Below are positions 49,277-59,196 of a stretch of 64,000 nt of DNA, piece after piece. The notes beneath the pieces were generated by a model. It saw only the letters and a program-made list of their open reading frames with translations. It ran no database searches and had not been told where the DNA came from. The stretch comes from Amycolatopsis coloradensis (GTDB lineage Bacteria; Actinomycetota; Actinomycetes; Mycobacteriales; Pseudonocardiaceae): the NCBI RefSeq assembly GCF_001953865.1, contig NZ_MQUQ01000010.1, positions 230,996-294,995 on the forward strand. Reading direction: 5' to 3'. Both the position numbers and the translations under genes were made by a program. Each line of letters starts with the position of its first letter. Position 1 is the first letter of the stretch.

Positions 49277-50515
49277 GTGAGCGCCCGAACGGTCGAAGAG
49301 GCCGCGAAACGACTGGCCGGGGTGGTGACCCGCACGCCGCTCGAACCGAACGAGCGGCTCTCGGCGCGGGTCGACGCCCGGGTCTGGCTCAAACGCGAAG
49401 ACCTCCAGACCGTGCGCTCGTACAAGATCCGCGGTGCCTACAACTTCATCGTCCAGCTCGACGCGGAGCACCGGGAACGCGGCGTCGTCTGCGCGAGCGC
49501 GGGCAACCACGCCCAGGGTGTCGCGTACGCGTGCCGTCGTCTCGGCGCGAACGGCCGGGTCTACGTGCCCGGTACGACTCCCCGGCAGAAGCGCGAACGG
49601 ATCGCGACACTGGGCGGCTCGCATATCGAGGTCATCGTCGTCGGCGAGACCTACGAAGACGCCTTCACCGCCGCGAAGCAGGACGCGGAGAGCACCGGCG
49701 CGACGCTGGTCCCCGCCTTCGACGCGCCGGAGACGGTCGCCGGACAGGGCACGGTCGCGATGGAGGTCGTCGCGCAACTCGGGTTCATCCCGGACGTCAT
49801 GGTGGTGCCGGTCGGCGGGGGCGGCCTGCTCGCGGGGATCGCCGCGTGGGCCGCGGAACGCGCGCCGGAGATGCGGATCGTCGGGGTCGAACCGGCTGGC
49901 GCGACCTGTATGGCCGCCGCGCTGGCGGCAGGCGAGCCGGTGCGGCTCGAAGCCGTCGACACCTTCGTCGACGGTGCGGCGGTCGCGCTGGCGGGTTCGG
50001 TGACGTATCCGCTGGTCCGCGACGGCGGCGTCGAACTCACCGACGTCGCCGAGGGCGCGATCTGCACGGAAATGCTCGCGATGTACCAGTCCGACGGCGT
50101 GATCGCCGAACCCGCGGGCGCGCTCGCGACCGCGGCCTTGGGCACGACGGTGAAGATCGACCCCGGCCAGATCGTGGTGTGCGTCGTCTCCGGCGGCAAC
50201 AACGACGTCAGCCGCTACGGCGAAGTGCTCGAACGGTCCCTGATCCACGAGGGACTGAGGCACTACTTCCTGGTGGGGTTCCCGCAGGAGCCCGGCGCGC
50301 TGCGGCGGTTCCTCGACGAGGTCCTCGGACCGGACGACGACATCACGCGGTTCGAGTACGTGAAGCGCAACAGCCGGGAGACCGGCCCGGCGCTGATCGG
50401 CATCGAACTCGCGCGGCCCGGCGACCTGGAGGGCCTGCTGCACCGGCTGGACGTGAGCCCCCTCCAGGTGGAGCGTGTCGAACCCGGCAGCCCGCTCTTC
50501 CACTTCCTGGTGTGA
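49277..50515 (+). CDS. ilvA: Threonine ammonia-lyase (IlvA-type)
   Basis: A 412-residue PLP enzyme deaminating threonine to 2-oxobutanoate, for isoleucine synthesis. PLP lysine in VRSYKIRGAYNF; glycine loop GGGGLLAGI; a C-terminal ACT-like regulatory domain (VGFPQEPGALRRFLDEVLGPDDDITRFEY), single, as in the shorter THD1-type enzymes. AAGGGA lies eight bases before GTG 49277; GTG 49259 is an alternative. Divergent from NADAR. Confidence 0.9.
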   Translation: MSARTVEEAAKRLAGVVTRTPLEPNERLSARVDARVWLKREDLQTVRSYKIRGAYNFIVQLDAEHRERGVVCASAGNHAQGVAYACRRLGANGRVYVPGTTPRQKRERIATLGGSHIEVIVVGETYEDAFTAAKQDAESTGATLVPAFDAPETVAGQGTVAMEVVAQLGFIPDVMVVPVGGGGLLAGIAAWAAERAPEMRIVGVEPAGATCMAAALAAGEPVRLEAVDTFVDGAAVALAGSVTYPLVRDGGVELTDVAEGAICTEMLAMYQSDGVIAEPAGALATAALGTTVKIDPGQIVVCVVSGGNNDVSRYGEVLERSLIHEGLRHYFLVGFPQEPGALRRFLDEVLGPDDDITRFEYVKRNSRETGPALIGIELARPGDLEGLLHRLDVSPLQVERVEPGSPLFHFLV

Positions 50516-50534
50516 CGCCGCCTGGCGTGTGACG

Positions 50535-50600
50535 CCGCGTTTCGTCCTCTAGTTGCGGTAGTTGCACGCGCAACTACCGCAACTAGAGGACGAAACGCGG
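50535..50600. terminator. Perfect 31-bp-arm hairpin, family B, copy 1
   Basis: Arms 50535-50565 and 50570-50600 pair perfectly around a four-base ACGC loop; core CTCTAGTTGCGGTAGTTGC. Between the convergent ilvA and NmrA-type genes. The same sequence recurs as a tandem at 61522-61616. Confidence 0.85.
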
Positions 50601-50611
50601 AGAGAGTGGGA

Positions 50612-51367
50612 CTAGCGGAAGGCGGCGAGGTGGGTCCGGGCCCAGGTGGCGAACGGGCGCGGTGCCTGGCCGGTGAGGTCCTGAACGGTGGAGGTCACCT
50701 CGGAGTCGTCGAACTCGCCTTCGGTGTCCGGTAGCGGCTCCAGCCGCAGGTCGCGGCCCAGGAGTTCGCCCAGGACGCGCAGCCTGTCAGCGGGCAGGAG
50801 CGCCTCCGGACCGGTGAGCGCGTACGCCCGCCCTTCGTGACCCGGCGTGGTCAGGGATTCCGCCGCGACGGCCGCGATGTCGTACGGATCGATCGTCGCC
50901 ACCGGCACTTCCGCGAAGGGTTCCCGGACGACATCGCCCGCGCGAAGCCCCGGAATCCAGCGCAGCGTGTTCGACATGAACCCACTCGCCCGCAGGAACG
51001 TCCAGGCCAGCTCCGACGCGCGCACCGACGCCTCGGCCGCCCTGTGCATGCCCGCGACGGCGTTGCCGGAATGCCCGCCGACGACCGACCGCGACGACAG
51101 CAGCGTGACCTGCTCGACGCCCTCGTCCCGCATCACCGCGAGCGCGCCCGGCAGGTCGTCGTAGCCGCCGAGCAGGAAGACCGCCCGGACCCCGGCCAGC
51201 GCGGGCTTCAGGCTGGCCGGCTCGTTGAGGTCGCCCGCCACCCCTTCGACGCCGTCGGGCAGCGGCCGCGGTGTGCGGACCAGCGCCCGGACGGGATGCC
51301 CGTCGCGGGTGAGGATTCCGGTCAGTTCCGAGCCGACGTTCCCGCCTGCCCCGGTCACCAAGATCAT
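50612..51367 (-). CDS. NmrA/NAD(P)H-binding family protein
   Basis: A 251-residue atypical short-chain dehydrogenase-fold protein. N-terminal ILVTGAGGNVGSELTGILTRDGHPVRALVR is the NAD(P)-binding loop (GxxGxxG), then VAGDLNEPASLKPALAGVRAVFLLGGY and TFLRASGFMSNTLRWIPGLRAGDVV. Members act as quinone oxidoreductases or redox-sensing regulators. The catalytic Tyr-Lys of classical members is absent. Convergent with ilvA; ATG 51367. Confidence 0.82.
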   Translation of the reverse strand: MILVTGAGGNVGSELTGILTRDGHPVRALVRTPRPLPDGVEGVAGDLNEPASLKPALAGVRAVFLLGGYDDLPGALAVMRDEGVEQVTLLSSRSVVGGHSGNAVAGMHRAAEASVRASELAWTFLRASGFMSNTLRWIPGLRAGDVVREPFAEVPVATIDPYDIAAVAAESLTTPGHEGRAYALTGPEALLPADRLRVLGELLGRDLRLEPLPDTEGEFDDSEVTSTVQDLTGQAPRPFATWARTHLAAFR

Positions 51368-51445
51368 TCGGTTCTCCCCGGTGTGGTGGCCGCCGTCACC
51401 GGCGGCGGCCCTCGTCGGCAACCCTGCCAGGGAGATCAAGACCGC

Positions 51446-52882
51446 TCAAGGAGCCTTGGGCACCGCCGGGTACGGGACGAAGGTGCTGGTGTTCTCGTCC
51501 ACGGTCAGCTGCTTGCCGATCGTCGGGAAGGCGCGCTGCGGGCAGGCCGGGCGTTCGCAGACTTTGCAACCCATGCCGATCGGGGTGGCCGCGGCACGGT
51601 CGTCGAGGTCGAGGCCGGTCGAATAGATCAGCCGTTTCGCGTGCCGCAATTCGCAGCCGAGACCGACGGTGAACGTCTTGCCAGGGCTGCCGTAGCCACC
51701 GATGTTGCGGGACACCGTCCGCGCGACCCAGAAGTAACTCTTGCCGTCGGGAAGGGTGGCGATCTGGGTGAGGATCTTGCCCGGCTGCGTGAACGCCTCG
51801 TAGATGTTCCACAATGGACAGGCGCCGCCGACGCGGGAGAAGTGGAAACCGGCCGCGGACTGGCGTTTCGACATGTTCCCCGCCCGGTCGACCCGCACGA
51901 ACGAGAACGGCACACCGCGGTTCTTCGGCCGCTGCAACGTCGAGAGCCGGTGGCAGACGGTCTCGAAGCCGACGCCGAAGTGGTCGCACAGCCGCTCGAT
52001 GTCGTAGCGGAAGCGTTCCGCGGTGGACAGGAACGGTCCATAGGGGAGGATCAGGGCACCCGCGAAGTAGTTCGCGAGGCCGACGCGGGCCAGCGAACGC
52101 GCGGCGGGTCCGGAGAACGCCCACGAATCGGCGAGTTCGGTGATCAGGTCGTCGTAGTCGAGCAGCGCGATCTGCGAAGCCATCCGGAACGCCTGCTGTC
52201 CGACACGCAGGCTCGGCGCCAGCCGCAACACCCGCGGCCCCGGTTCGTACCGGTGCTGCTCACCGGCCGCTTCGTCGATGCCGTCGCTGGTGACGTCGAC
52301 GCCGTAGCGCTGGGTCAGGGTTTCCTTCAGCGCGGCGAGCACGTGGCCGCGTCGCAGCGGGATGTCGTGCGCCATCCGTTCGGCGCGTTCGTCCAGTTCG
52401 GCGACGTAGTTCTCCCGCTCGTAGAAGAAGTCGCGGACCTCTTCGTGCGGCAACGAGCCTGCCGCGCTGCCGTGCATGCCCAGCCCGTTCTCGGTGGTCA
52501 GCGCGGCGGTGTTCTCGACCGAGTTGCGGTAGCTGCGATGCAGTTTGACCAGGGCCTGGGCGATCGTCGGCAGGTTCGTGGCGAGGTCGTTCAGCTCGCT
52601 TGTGGTGGCGGTCAAGCCACTGCCGCCGACCACCTCGTCGAGCAGCACCTCCTTCACATCTGCCACCAGCCTCGCGGTGTCGTTGTTCGCGAAGAACTCG
52701 GTGTCCACTCCGAACGCTTGCGTGATGCGCAGGAGCACCGGGACGGTCAGCGGACGCGAGTTGTGCTCGATCTGGTTGAGGTAACTGGGTGAGATCTCCA
52801 GCACACGAGCGAGATCCGCTTGGCTCATCGACCGGCTTTCGCGCAGATGCCGCAGCTTCGCTCCGGCGAAGGTTTTGTCCAC
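51446..52882 (-). CDS. ramB: RamB-type regulator of acetate metabolism
   Basis: A 478-residue regulator. N-terminal XRE helix-turn-helix: GAKLRHLRESRSMSQADLARVLEISPSYLNQIEHNSRPLTVPVLLRITQAF (residues 7-58). The central domain is IrrE/ImmA-like (HRVLRLAPSLRVGQQAFRMASQIAL ... LANYFAGALILPYG), and the C-terminal DUF2083-like part has four cysteines (GMGCKVCERPACPQRAF). In Corynebacterium and Mycobacterium RamB represses or activates aceA, aceB and acetate genes. Divergent from aceA across 228 bases with RamB-like sites. GTG 52882. Confidence 0.9.
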   Translation of the reverse strand: MDKTFAGAKLRHLRESRSMSQADLARVLEISPSYLNQIEHNSRPLTVPVLLRITQAFGVDTEFFANNDTARLVADVKEVLLDEVVGGSGLTATTSELNDLATNLPTIAQALVKLHRSYRNSVENTAALTTENGLGMHGSAAGSLPHEEVRDFFYERENYVAELDERAERMAHDIPLRRGHVLAALKETLTQRYGVDVTSDGIDEAAGEQHRYEPGPRVLRLAPSLRVGQQAFRMASQIALLDYDDLITELADSWAFSGPAARSLARVGLANYFAGALILPYGPFLSTAERFRYDIERLCDHFGVGFETVCHRLSTLQRPKNRGVPFSFVRVDRAGNMSKRQSAAGFHFSRVGGACPLWNIYEAFTQPGKILTQIATLPDGKSYFWVARTVSRNIGGYGSPGKTFTVGLGCELRHAKRLIYSTGLDLDDRAAATPIGMGCKVCERPACPQRAFPTIGKQLTVDENTSTFVPYPAVPKAP

Positions 52883-52977
52883 TGAGGCCTCTCTGTCCGC
52901 AAGGTTTCCGGGCCTGAACGATTCAGTGAACGGTCAAGCCCGTGGTTTTTCGTCCTGCTTGCGAACCTGCGATTCGC

Positions 52978-52990
52978 AACCTTTGCAAGA
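52978..52990. promoter_or_regulatory. Candidate RamB site 1
   Basis: AACCTTTGCAAGA resembles the Corynebacterium RamB consensus (AAACTTTGCAAA-like). It is amid several TTCGCAA/TTTGCAA repeats. Confidence 0.6.
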
Positions 52991-53084
52991 TGCTACGGAA
53001 GATTCGCAGAAATTGGCAAATTGGAGGCCTGGATCGGATTTCCCCGGTCATGTCAGGGTCAGGTCAGGAAAGGCGATCACTCGC

Positions 53085-53096
53085 AAACTTCGCAAC
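53085..53096. promoter_or_regulatory. Candidate RamB site 2, near the aceA start
   Basis: AAACTTCGCAAC, one mismatch from the RamB core, 15 bases before ATG 53111. It could overlap the aceA transcript start. Confidence 0.6.
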
Positions 53097-53110
53097 ACCG
53101 GGAGAATCCG

Positions 53111-54397
53111 ATGACTCAGCACGCGCAGCAGCTGGAGCAGGCGGCCGCCGAACTGGCCAAGCAGTGGGAGACCGACCCCCGCTGGGCGGGCGTGAAGCGG
53201 TCGTACTCCGCGGCTGACGTGGTCAAGCTCCGCGGCAGCGTGGTCGAGGAGCACACGCTCGCTCGCCGCGGCGCCGAGAAGCTGTGGGACCTCCTGCACA
53301 ACGAGGACTACGTCCACTCGCTGGGCGCCCTGACCGGTAACCAGGCGGTGCAGCAGGTCCGCGCCGGCCTCAAGGCCATCTACCTCTCGGGCTGGCAGGT
53401 CGCCGCCGACGCGAACCTCTCCGGCCAGACCTACCCGGACCAGAGCCTCTACCCGGCCAACTCGGTGCCGGCCGTCGTCCGCCGCATCAACAACGCGCTG
53501 GGCCGTGCCGACCAGATCAACTGGGCCGAGGGCAACACCGACATCGACTGGTACGCCCCGATCGTCGCCGACGCCGAGGCAGGCTTCGGTGGCCCGCTCA
53601 ACGCGTTCGAGCTGATGAAGGGCATGATCGCCGCCGGTGCCGCGGGTGTGCACTGGGAGGACCAGCTCGCGTCCGAGAAGAAGTGTGGCCACCTCGGCGG
53701 CAAGGTGCTGATCCCGACCAAGCAGCACGAGCGCACGCTGAACGCCGCCCGCCTCGCCGCGGACGTGCTGAACGTGCCGTCGCTGATCGTCGCCCGCACC
53801 GACGCCCAGGCCGCCACGCTGATCACCAGCGACGTCGACGAGCGTGACCGCAAGTACGTCACCGGCGAGCGCACCGCCGAGGGCTTCTACAACGTCACCA
53901 ACGGCATCGACCCCTGCATCGACCGCGGTCTCGCCTACGCCGAGTACGCCGACCTGCTGTGGATGGAGACCTCCAAGCCGGACCTCGAGGTCGCCCGCCA
54001 GTTCGCCGAGGCCATCAAGGCGAAGTACCCGGACCAGATGCTCGCCTACAACTGCTCGCCGTCGTTCAACTGGAAGAAGCACCTGGACGACGCGACGATC
54101 GCGAAGTTCCAGCGCGAACTCGGCCACATGGGCTACAAGTTCCAGTTCATCACCCTGGCCGGTTTCCACGCCCTGAACTACTCGATGTTCGACCTGGCGC
54201 ACGGTTACGCCCGTGAGGGCATGACCGCCTACGTCGACCTTCAGGAGCGGGAGTTCGCTTCGGAGGACCGCGGTTACACCGCCACGAAGCATCAGCGCGA
54301 GGTCGGCACCGGCTGGTTCGACAACGTCGCGACGGCGCTGAACCCGACCAGCTCGACCACCGCGCTCGCCGGTTCCACCGAGGCCGAGCAGTTCTGA
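53111..54397 (+). CDS. aceA: Isocitrate lyase
   Basis: A 428-residue enzyme of the glyoxylate shunt, splitting isocitrate into succinate and glyoxylate for growth on acetate or fatty acids. The active-site KKCGHLGGK (Cys 192), DADAGFGG-type loop (VADAEAGFGGPLNAFELMKGMI), and YNCSPSFNWKKHL are all present; length is standard. ATG 53111 with GGGAGA upstream. Followed by malate synthase, 99 bases apart, with an intervening hairpin. Under RamB control by context. Confidence 0.95.
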   Translation: MTQHAQQLEQAAAELAKQWETDPRWAGVKRSYSAADVVKLRGSVVEEHTLARRGAEKLWDLLHNEDYVHSLGALTGNQAVQQVRAGLKAIYLSGWQVAADANLSGQTYPDQSLYPANSVPAVVRRINNALGRADQINWAEGNTDIDWYAPIVADAEAGFGGPLNAFELMKGMIAAGAAGVHWEDQLASEKKCGHLGGKVLIPTKQHERTLNAARLAADVLNVPSLIVARTDAQAATLITSDVDERDRKYVTGERTAEGFYNVTNGIDPCIDRGLAYAEYADLLWMETSKPDLEVARQFAEAIKAKYPDQMLAYNCSPSFNWKKHLDDATIAKFQRELGHMGYKFQFITLAGFHALNYSMFDLAHGYAREGMTAYVDLQEREFASEDRGYTATKHQREVGTGWFDNVATALNPTSSTTALAGSTEAEQF

Positions 54398-54417
54398 TCC
54401 CTCGCAAGTAGGTGCCA

Positions 54418-54453
54418 GGTGGCGGTCTTTCGACCCCCCGAGAGACCGCCACC
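54418..54453. terminator. Hairpin between aceA and aceB
   Basis: Eleven-base perfect arms GGTGGCGGTCT and AGACCGCCACC around a 14-base loop, 20 bases after the aceA stop. It may end part of the transcripts or stabilise the aceA message. Confidence 0.6.
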
Positions 54454-54496
54454 GCCTTTCCCTTCTATCTCTCGCGAAGCCCAGCGGAGGCACACC

Positions 54497-56101
<1,605 letters not shown>

Positions 56102-56465
56102 CTCGAGGCTCCGGCCGCCCCTACCTGACGCGGGGCGGCCGGGTTCCACACCGGTTTGGGACGGTGTGGCCCATGGGGTCCGGTGGCGGAGGCTCCCCGC
56201 CACCGGACCCGATTCACGCGCGCGCCCCCTTCCGGTAGCGCTGTCGGGCGTGCGTGCGCTGTCGCGGAGGCCCCGCTCACCCCCCACACCGCCGTGGGCG
56301 GGGCCTCCGCGACGTTCACGGTTTGGGACTTGGGGCAGAGGGACGAATCGGTCACGGAACGCGAATAGGTAGGGGTACCCACAGAAACCCCTGTTGTTTC
56401 CGCGGCGGCTCGCGCGGATGCTCGGCCCCGGGTGCACTCTCCGCCCGAATTCCCGAGGAGCCACC
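56102..56465 (+). other. Region between aceB and the small secreted peptide gene
   Basis: 364 bases without a long gene. It contains the hairpin at 56261-56313, further short GC-rich repeats, and the promoter for the peptide gene. Nothing else recognised. Confidence 0.5.
56261..56313. terminator. Hairpin downstream of aceB
   Basis: Sixteen-base perfect arms GTCGCGGAGGCCCCGC and GCGGGGCCTCCGCGAC around a 21-base loop; 160 bases after the aceB stop. Confidence 0.65.
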
Positions 56466-56597
56466 ATGAAGAAGCAGTTGAGAAGGGTCTTGGCCACAGC
56501 TTTCGCCGTCCTCGCGGTCGCCCTCGCCGCACCGGCCCTGTCCGCTTCGGTCGCGGTCTCGGTGCAGCCGGAGTGTGTCCGGCCCTGCCACTTCTGA
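56466..56597 (+). CDS. Small secreted two-cysteine peptide precursor
   Basis: A 43-residue precursor from ATG 56466, with AGGAG seven bases upstream. Residues 1-26 are a classic signal peptide (MKKQLRRV, a 15-residue Ala/Val/Leu core, APALSAS cleavage region), leaving about 17 residues: ...VAVSVQPECVRPCHF, with Cys-x-x-x-Cys. A frame extended upstream to 56394 is less likely because the extension has no signal character. No homologue recognised. It could be a secreted signal or a small redox peptide. Confidence 0.55.
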   Translation: MKKQLRRVLATAFAVLAVALAAPALSASVAVSVQPECVRPCHF

Positions 56598-56722
56598 TCT
56601 TTCTCACCCAGAGCAGCCACGGGGGTCGCGCCCCTCGCGACCCGCGACCGCTCGTGGACGGGGGATCCGGGAACCCCGACATCCCGGATCCCCCGTCCGC
56701 CCTCGCTTCCCGCACTGCTCAG

Positions 56723-56775
56723 GTCGCGAAAGCCACTTTCGGGACATCAGACGTCGCGAAAGTGGCTTTCGCGAC
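56723..56775. repeat. Dispersed palindrome, family A, copy 2
   Basis: GTCGCGAAAGCCACTTTC (56723-56740) and GAAAGTGGCTTTCGCGAC (56758-56775): 18-base perfect arms and 17-base loop, the same element as at 6167-6219. Located between the peptide gene and the convergent GT4 gene. Confidence 0.85.
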
Positions 56776-56804
56776 ACGAAAACCCGAGCCCTGAACGCGC
56801 GGGC

Positions 56805-58058
56805 TCACACCTCGAAAGCGTTGCCTGTCGCGATCTTCGGGCGCCCCAGTTCCCCCGGCTCACCGACGCGGGCCCGCCGGTAGACCGCGACGGTCGCCTC
56901 CGCGATCCGCCCCCAGTCGAAGTCCGCGGCCAGCCGCGATTGCGCGGTCAGCGCCCGTCTCGCCGCGGCGACCTCGTCGTCCAGTACCGCTTCGACGGCA
57001 TTCCCGAGGGCGTCGACGTCGCCGGGGCTGAACGCCAGGCCGGTCTCGCCGTCGACGACGACTTCGCCGAGCCCGCCGGCGGTCGAAGCCACGAGCGGTG
57101 CCTTCGCGGCGGCCGCTTCGAGCGCGACGATCCCGAACGGTTCGTAGCGGCTGGGCAGTACGACGGCGTCGGCCGCGGCCAGGACCGCGCGCAGTTCGCG
57201 GTCGGACAGGTGCCCGACGAAGTCCACCGCGCGGCGCACGCGCAGCTTCCGCGCCTGGTCGACCAGTTCCTCCAGATGCCTGCCCTTGCCCGCGACGACC
57301 AGCCTGGTCCCCGGTTTGGCGCGGCGGATCCGGGGGAGCGCGGCGAGCAGGTCCTGCACGCCCTTCTCCCATTCCAGCCGTCCGAAGTACAGCAGCAGCG
57401 GCGCGCCGGAGGGGCTGTAGGCCTCGCGGGCGTGCGCGACCTCTTCCGCGGGCACCTGCCAGGTGCGTTCCTCGATGCCGTTGTGGATCACGGTGACCGC
57501 GTCACCGTCCACCTCGAACAGATGCGACACCTCGCGGCGCATGGCCTGCGAACAGGTGATCAGCGCGTCCGAGCGGTTCGCGAGCCACCATTCGACCGAG
57601 TGAACCTGCTGGTTCAGCGGATGCGAGAGCCAGCCGGAATGCCGTCCGGCCTCGGTGGCGTGGATCGTGCCGACCAGCGGTACCCGCGCGGCCTCGGCGA
57701 TCGCGATCGCGGGATGGGTGACCAGCCAGTCGTGCGCGTGCACGACGTCCGGCTGCCAGGTGCGCAGCAGATCGGTCGCGGCGCGGACCATCGCGTGCCC
57801 CATGGCCAGTGTCCACGCGACGAGGTCGCGTTCGAAGGTCACGTGCATCGGGTCCTCGGCGACCCGGATGATCCGCACGCCCTCGACCACGCGATCGGTC
57901 CTCGGGTGGGTCTCGGCGTCGGTACCCGCCGTGTGACGGCACAGGACGACCACGTCGTGCCCCTGCCGGGCGAGGTGCCTGGCCAGTGCGTGGACGTGCC
58001 GTGCGAGTCCGCCGACGACCACGGGTGGGTACTCCCACGACAACATCAGCACGCGCAT
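56805..58058 (-). CDS. GT4 alpha-glucosyltransferase (Rv3032-like)
   Basis: A 417-residue GT-B fold glycosyltransferase: WEYPPVVVGGLARHVHALARHL at the N-terminus (nucleotide-sugar acceptor loop), DVVHAHDWLVTHPAI, LLYFGRLEWEKGVQDLLAALPRI, and the C-terminal E-x7-E: LPSRYEPFGIVALEAAAAKAPLVAS. Homologous to glycogen synthase/Rv3032, which elongates the alpha-1,4-glucan of methylglucose lipopolysaccharides and glycogen in mycobacteria. Together with the GH57 and methyltransferase it forms the Rv3032-Rv3031-Rv3030 set, here separated from them by 1.1 kb of inserted genes. Start ATG 58058. Confidence 0.9.
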   Translation of the reverse strand: MRVLMLSWEYPPVVVGGLARHVHALARHLARQGHDVVVLCRHTAGTDAETHPRTDRVVEGVRIIRVAEDPMHVTFERDLVAWTLAMGHAMVRAATDLLRTWQPDVVHAHDWLVTHPAIAIAEAARVPLVGTIHATEAGRHSGWLSHPLNQQVHSVEWWLANRSDALITCSQAMRREVSHLFEVDGDAVTVIHNGIEERTWQVPAEEVAHAREAYSPSGAPLLLYFGRLEWEKGVQDLLAALPRIRRAKPGTRLVVAGKGRHLEELVDQARKLRVRRAVDFVGHLSDRELRAVLAAADAVVLPSRYEPFGIVALEAAAAKAPLVASTAGGLGEVVVDGETGLAFSPGDVDALGNAVEAVLDDEVAAARRALTAQSRLAADFDWGRIAEATVAVYRRARVGEPGELGRPKIATGNAFEV

Positions 58059-58074
58059 GGGTGGAGGTTACTCG

Positions 58075-58266
58075 TCAGTCGGTCTTCGCCGGGACGGGGC
58101 GATCACCCCCGGCGGTGAAAGTCACGAGGGCGGCGGGCGCGGCGATCTTTGCCACCATCGGGCTGACGACGTCCTCGGTGAACGAGGCCTTCGAGCCCGG
58201 GGAGTACGCGGGCAGCGGCACACCCGGCCGGAACGGGTACGAACCGCAAGGTCTTCCAGGCTCCAT
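58075..58266 (-). pseudogene. Possible C-terminal fragment of an unidentified exported protein
   Basis: A minus-strand frame ends ...AYSPGSKASFTEDVVSPMVAKIAAPAALVTFTAGGDRPVPAKTD and stop at 58075. It reads like a genuine protein C-terminus, but no start or N-terminal domain is present upstream, and it overlaps the GH2 remnant on the other strand, so at most one is real at each base. Weak call. Confidence 0.3.
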
Positions 58267-58608
58267 CCGGATGGGACGGTCAGCGGGTGATGCTCCGGTT
58301 CGGCGCCGTCGACCAGTCCGCGACGGTCTGGGTCAACAACCAGGAGGAACTGACCGTCCGCGTGACGGATCGCACCGACGCTTCGACGCACGCGGTCGGC
58401 AAGCAGCGGAACGATCCGAACGGGATCTTCTACACCGCCGCGTCGGGTATCCGGCAGACCGTCTGGCTGGAGCCGGTGCCGTCCGCCCACGTCGAAGATG
58501 TCCAGTTGACGCCGGATCTCACCGGGGTCACGGTTGTGCCCAAGGTCACAGGCGGCGCTCGGGTTGAGGTGATCGTCAGCGAAGGTTCCACCGGGCCGCC
58601 GGGGCTGT
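58200..58608 (+). pseudogene. Remnant of a GH2 glycosidase (beta-galactosidase/mannosidase type)
   Basis: A forward frame from about 58237 reads KVFQAPSGWDGQRVMLRFGAVDQSATVWVNNQ then jumps to EELTVRVTDRTDASTHAVGKQRNDPNGIFYTAASGIRQTVWLEPVPSAHVEDVQLTPDL. This is the N-terminal sugar-binding domain of GH2, but about 25 residues that should lie between NNQ and ELTV (the HRGGYD part) are missing and no catalytic domain follows. It is a scar inserted between the GT4 gene and the peroxidase. Confidence 0.7.
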
Positions 58609-58643
58609 TCGGGGACTTCGGTCCTCGACTTTCCGGAGAAAGA

Positions 58644-58683
58644 AACGGGCGGGTTCGGAGATTCCTCCGGAAACCCGCCCGCG
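58644..58683. terminator. Hairpin after the glutathione peroxidase
   Basis: GAAACGGGCGGGTTCGGAG pairs imperfectly with CTCCGGAAACCCGCCCGC around ATTC, 12 bases beyond the peroxidase stop. Confidence 0.6.
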
Positions 58684-58694
58684 GCAGTGCACGA

Positions 58695-59183
58695 TCAGGC
58701 GCCGACAGTGGCCTCGATCGCCTTGGTGATCACTTCGTCTTCGGGTTCGGTGCGCGGGCGGAAACGTCCCACCACTTCACCGGAGGGGGCGACGAGGAAC
58801 TTCTCGAAGTTCCATTGCACGTCACCGGACGCGCCGTCCGCGTCGGCCGTCTCGGTCAGTTCGGCGTAGAGCGGGTGACGGCTTTCCCCGTTGACGTCCA
58901 GCTTCTCGAACAGCGGGAACGAAACCCCGTACGTCGTCGAGCAGAAGGTCTGGATCTCCTCGGCGGTGCCCGGCTCCTGGCCGGCGAACTGGTTGCACGG
59001 GAAGCCGACGACGGAGAAACCCTTGTCCGCGTAGCGTTCCTGGAGCTTTTCCAGTCCGGTGTACTGCGGCGTCAGACCGCATTTCGACGCCACGTTCACC
59101 ACCAGGAGGGTCTTGCCGCCGAGCGCGCCGAGCGTGGTGTCCTCGCCCGCCAGCGTCTTCAGTGGAATGTCGTGGATCCCCAT
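58695..59183 (-). CDS. Glutathione peroxidase-family thiol peroxidase
   Basis: A 162-residue peroxidase. Peroxidatic Cys 35 in VNVASKCGLTPQY, Gln in GFPCNQFAGQEPG, and Trp in WNFEKFLV form the usual catalytic triad; a Cys in place of selenocysteine and the Cys in FPCNQF suggest a thioredoxin- or mycothiol-linked type. Cytosolic, removes peroxides. It lies 13 bases after the GH57 stop, same strand, so co-transcribed with it, but is not part of the mycobacterial order. ATG 59183. Confidence 0.92.
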   Translation of the reverse strand: MGIHDIPLKTLAGEDTTLGALGGKTLLVVNVASKCGLTPQYTGLEKLQERYADKGFSVVGFPCNQFAGQEPGTAEEIQTFCSTTYGVSFPLFEKLDVNGESRHPLYAELTETADADGASGDVQWNFEKFLVAPSGEVVGRFRPRTEPEDEVITKAIEATVGA

Positions 59184-59196
59184 GGTTCCCCTTTCG

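Noticed and set aside
50837..52792. A 651-codon plus-strand frame across the NmrA and ramB genes
   Set aside because: Antisense to clear proteins; no domain visible in its translation.
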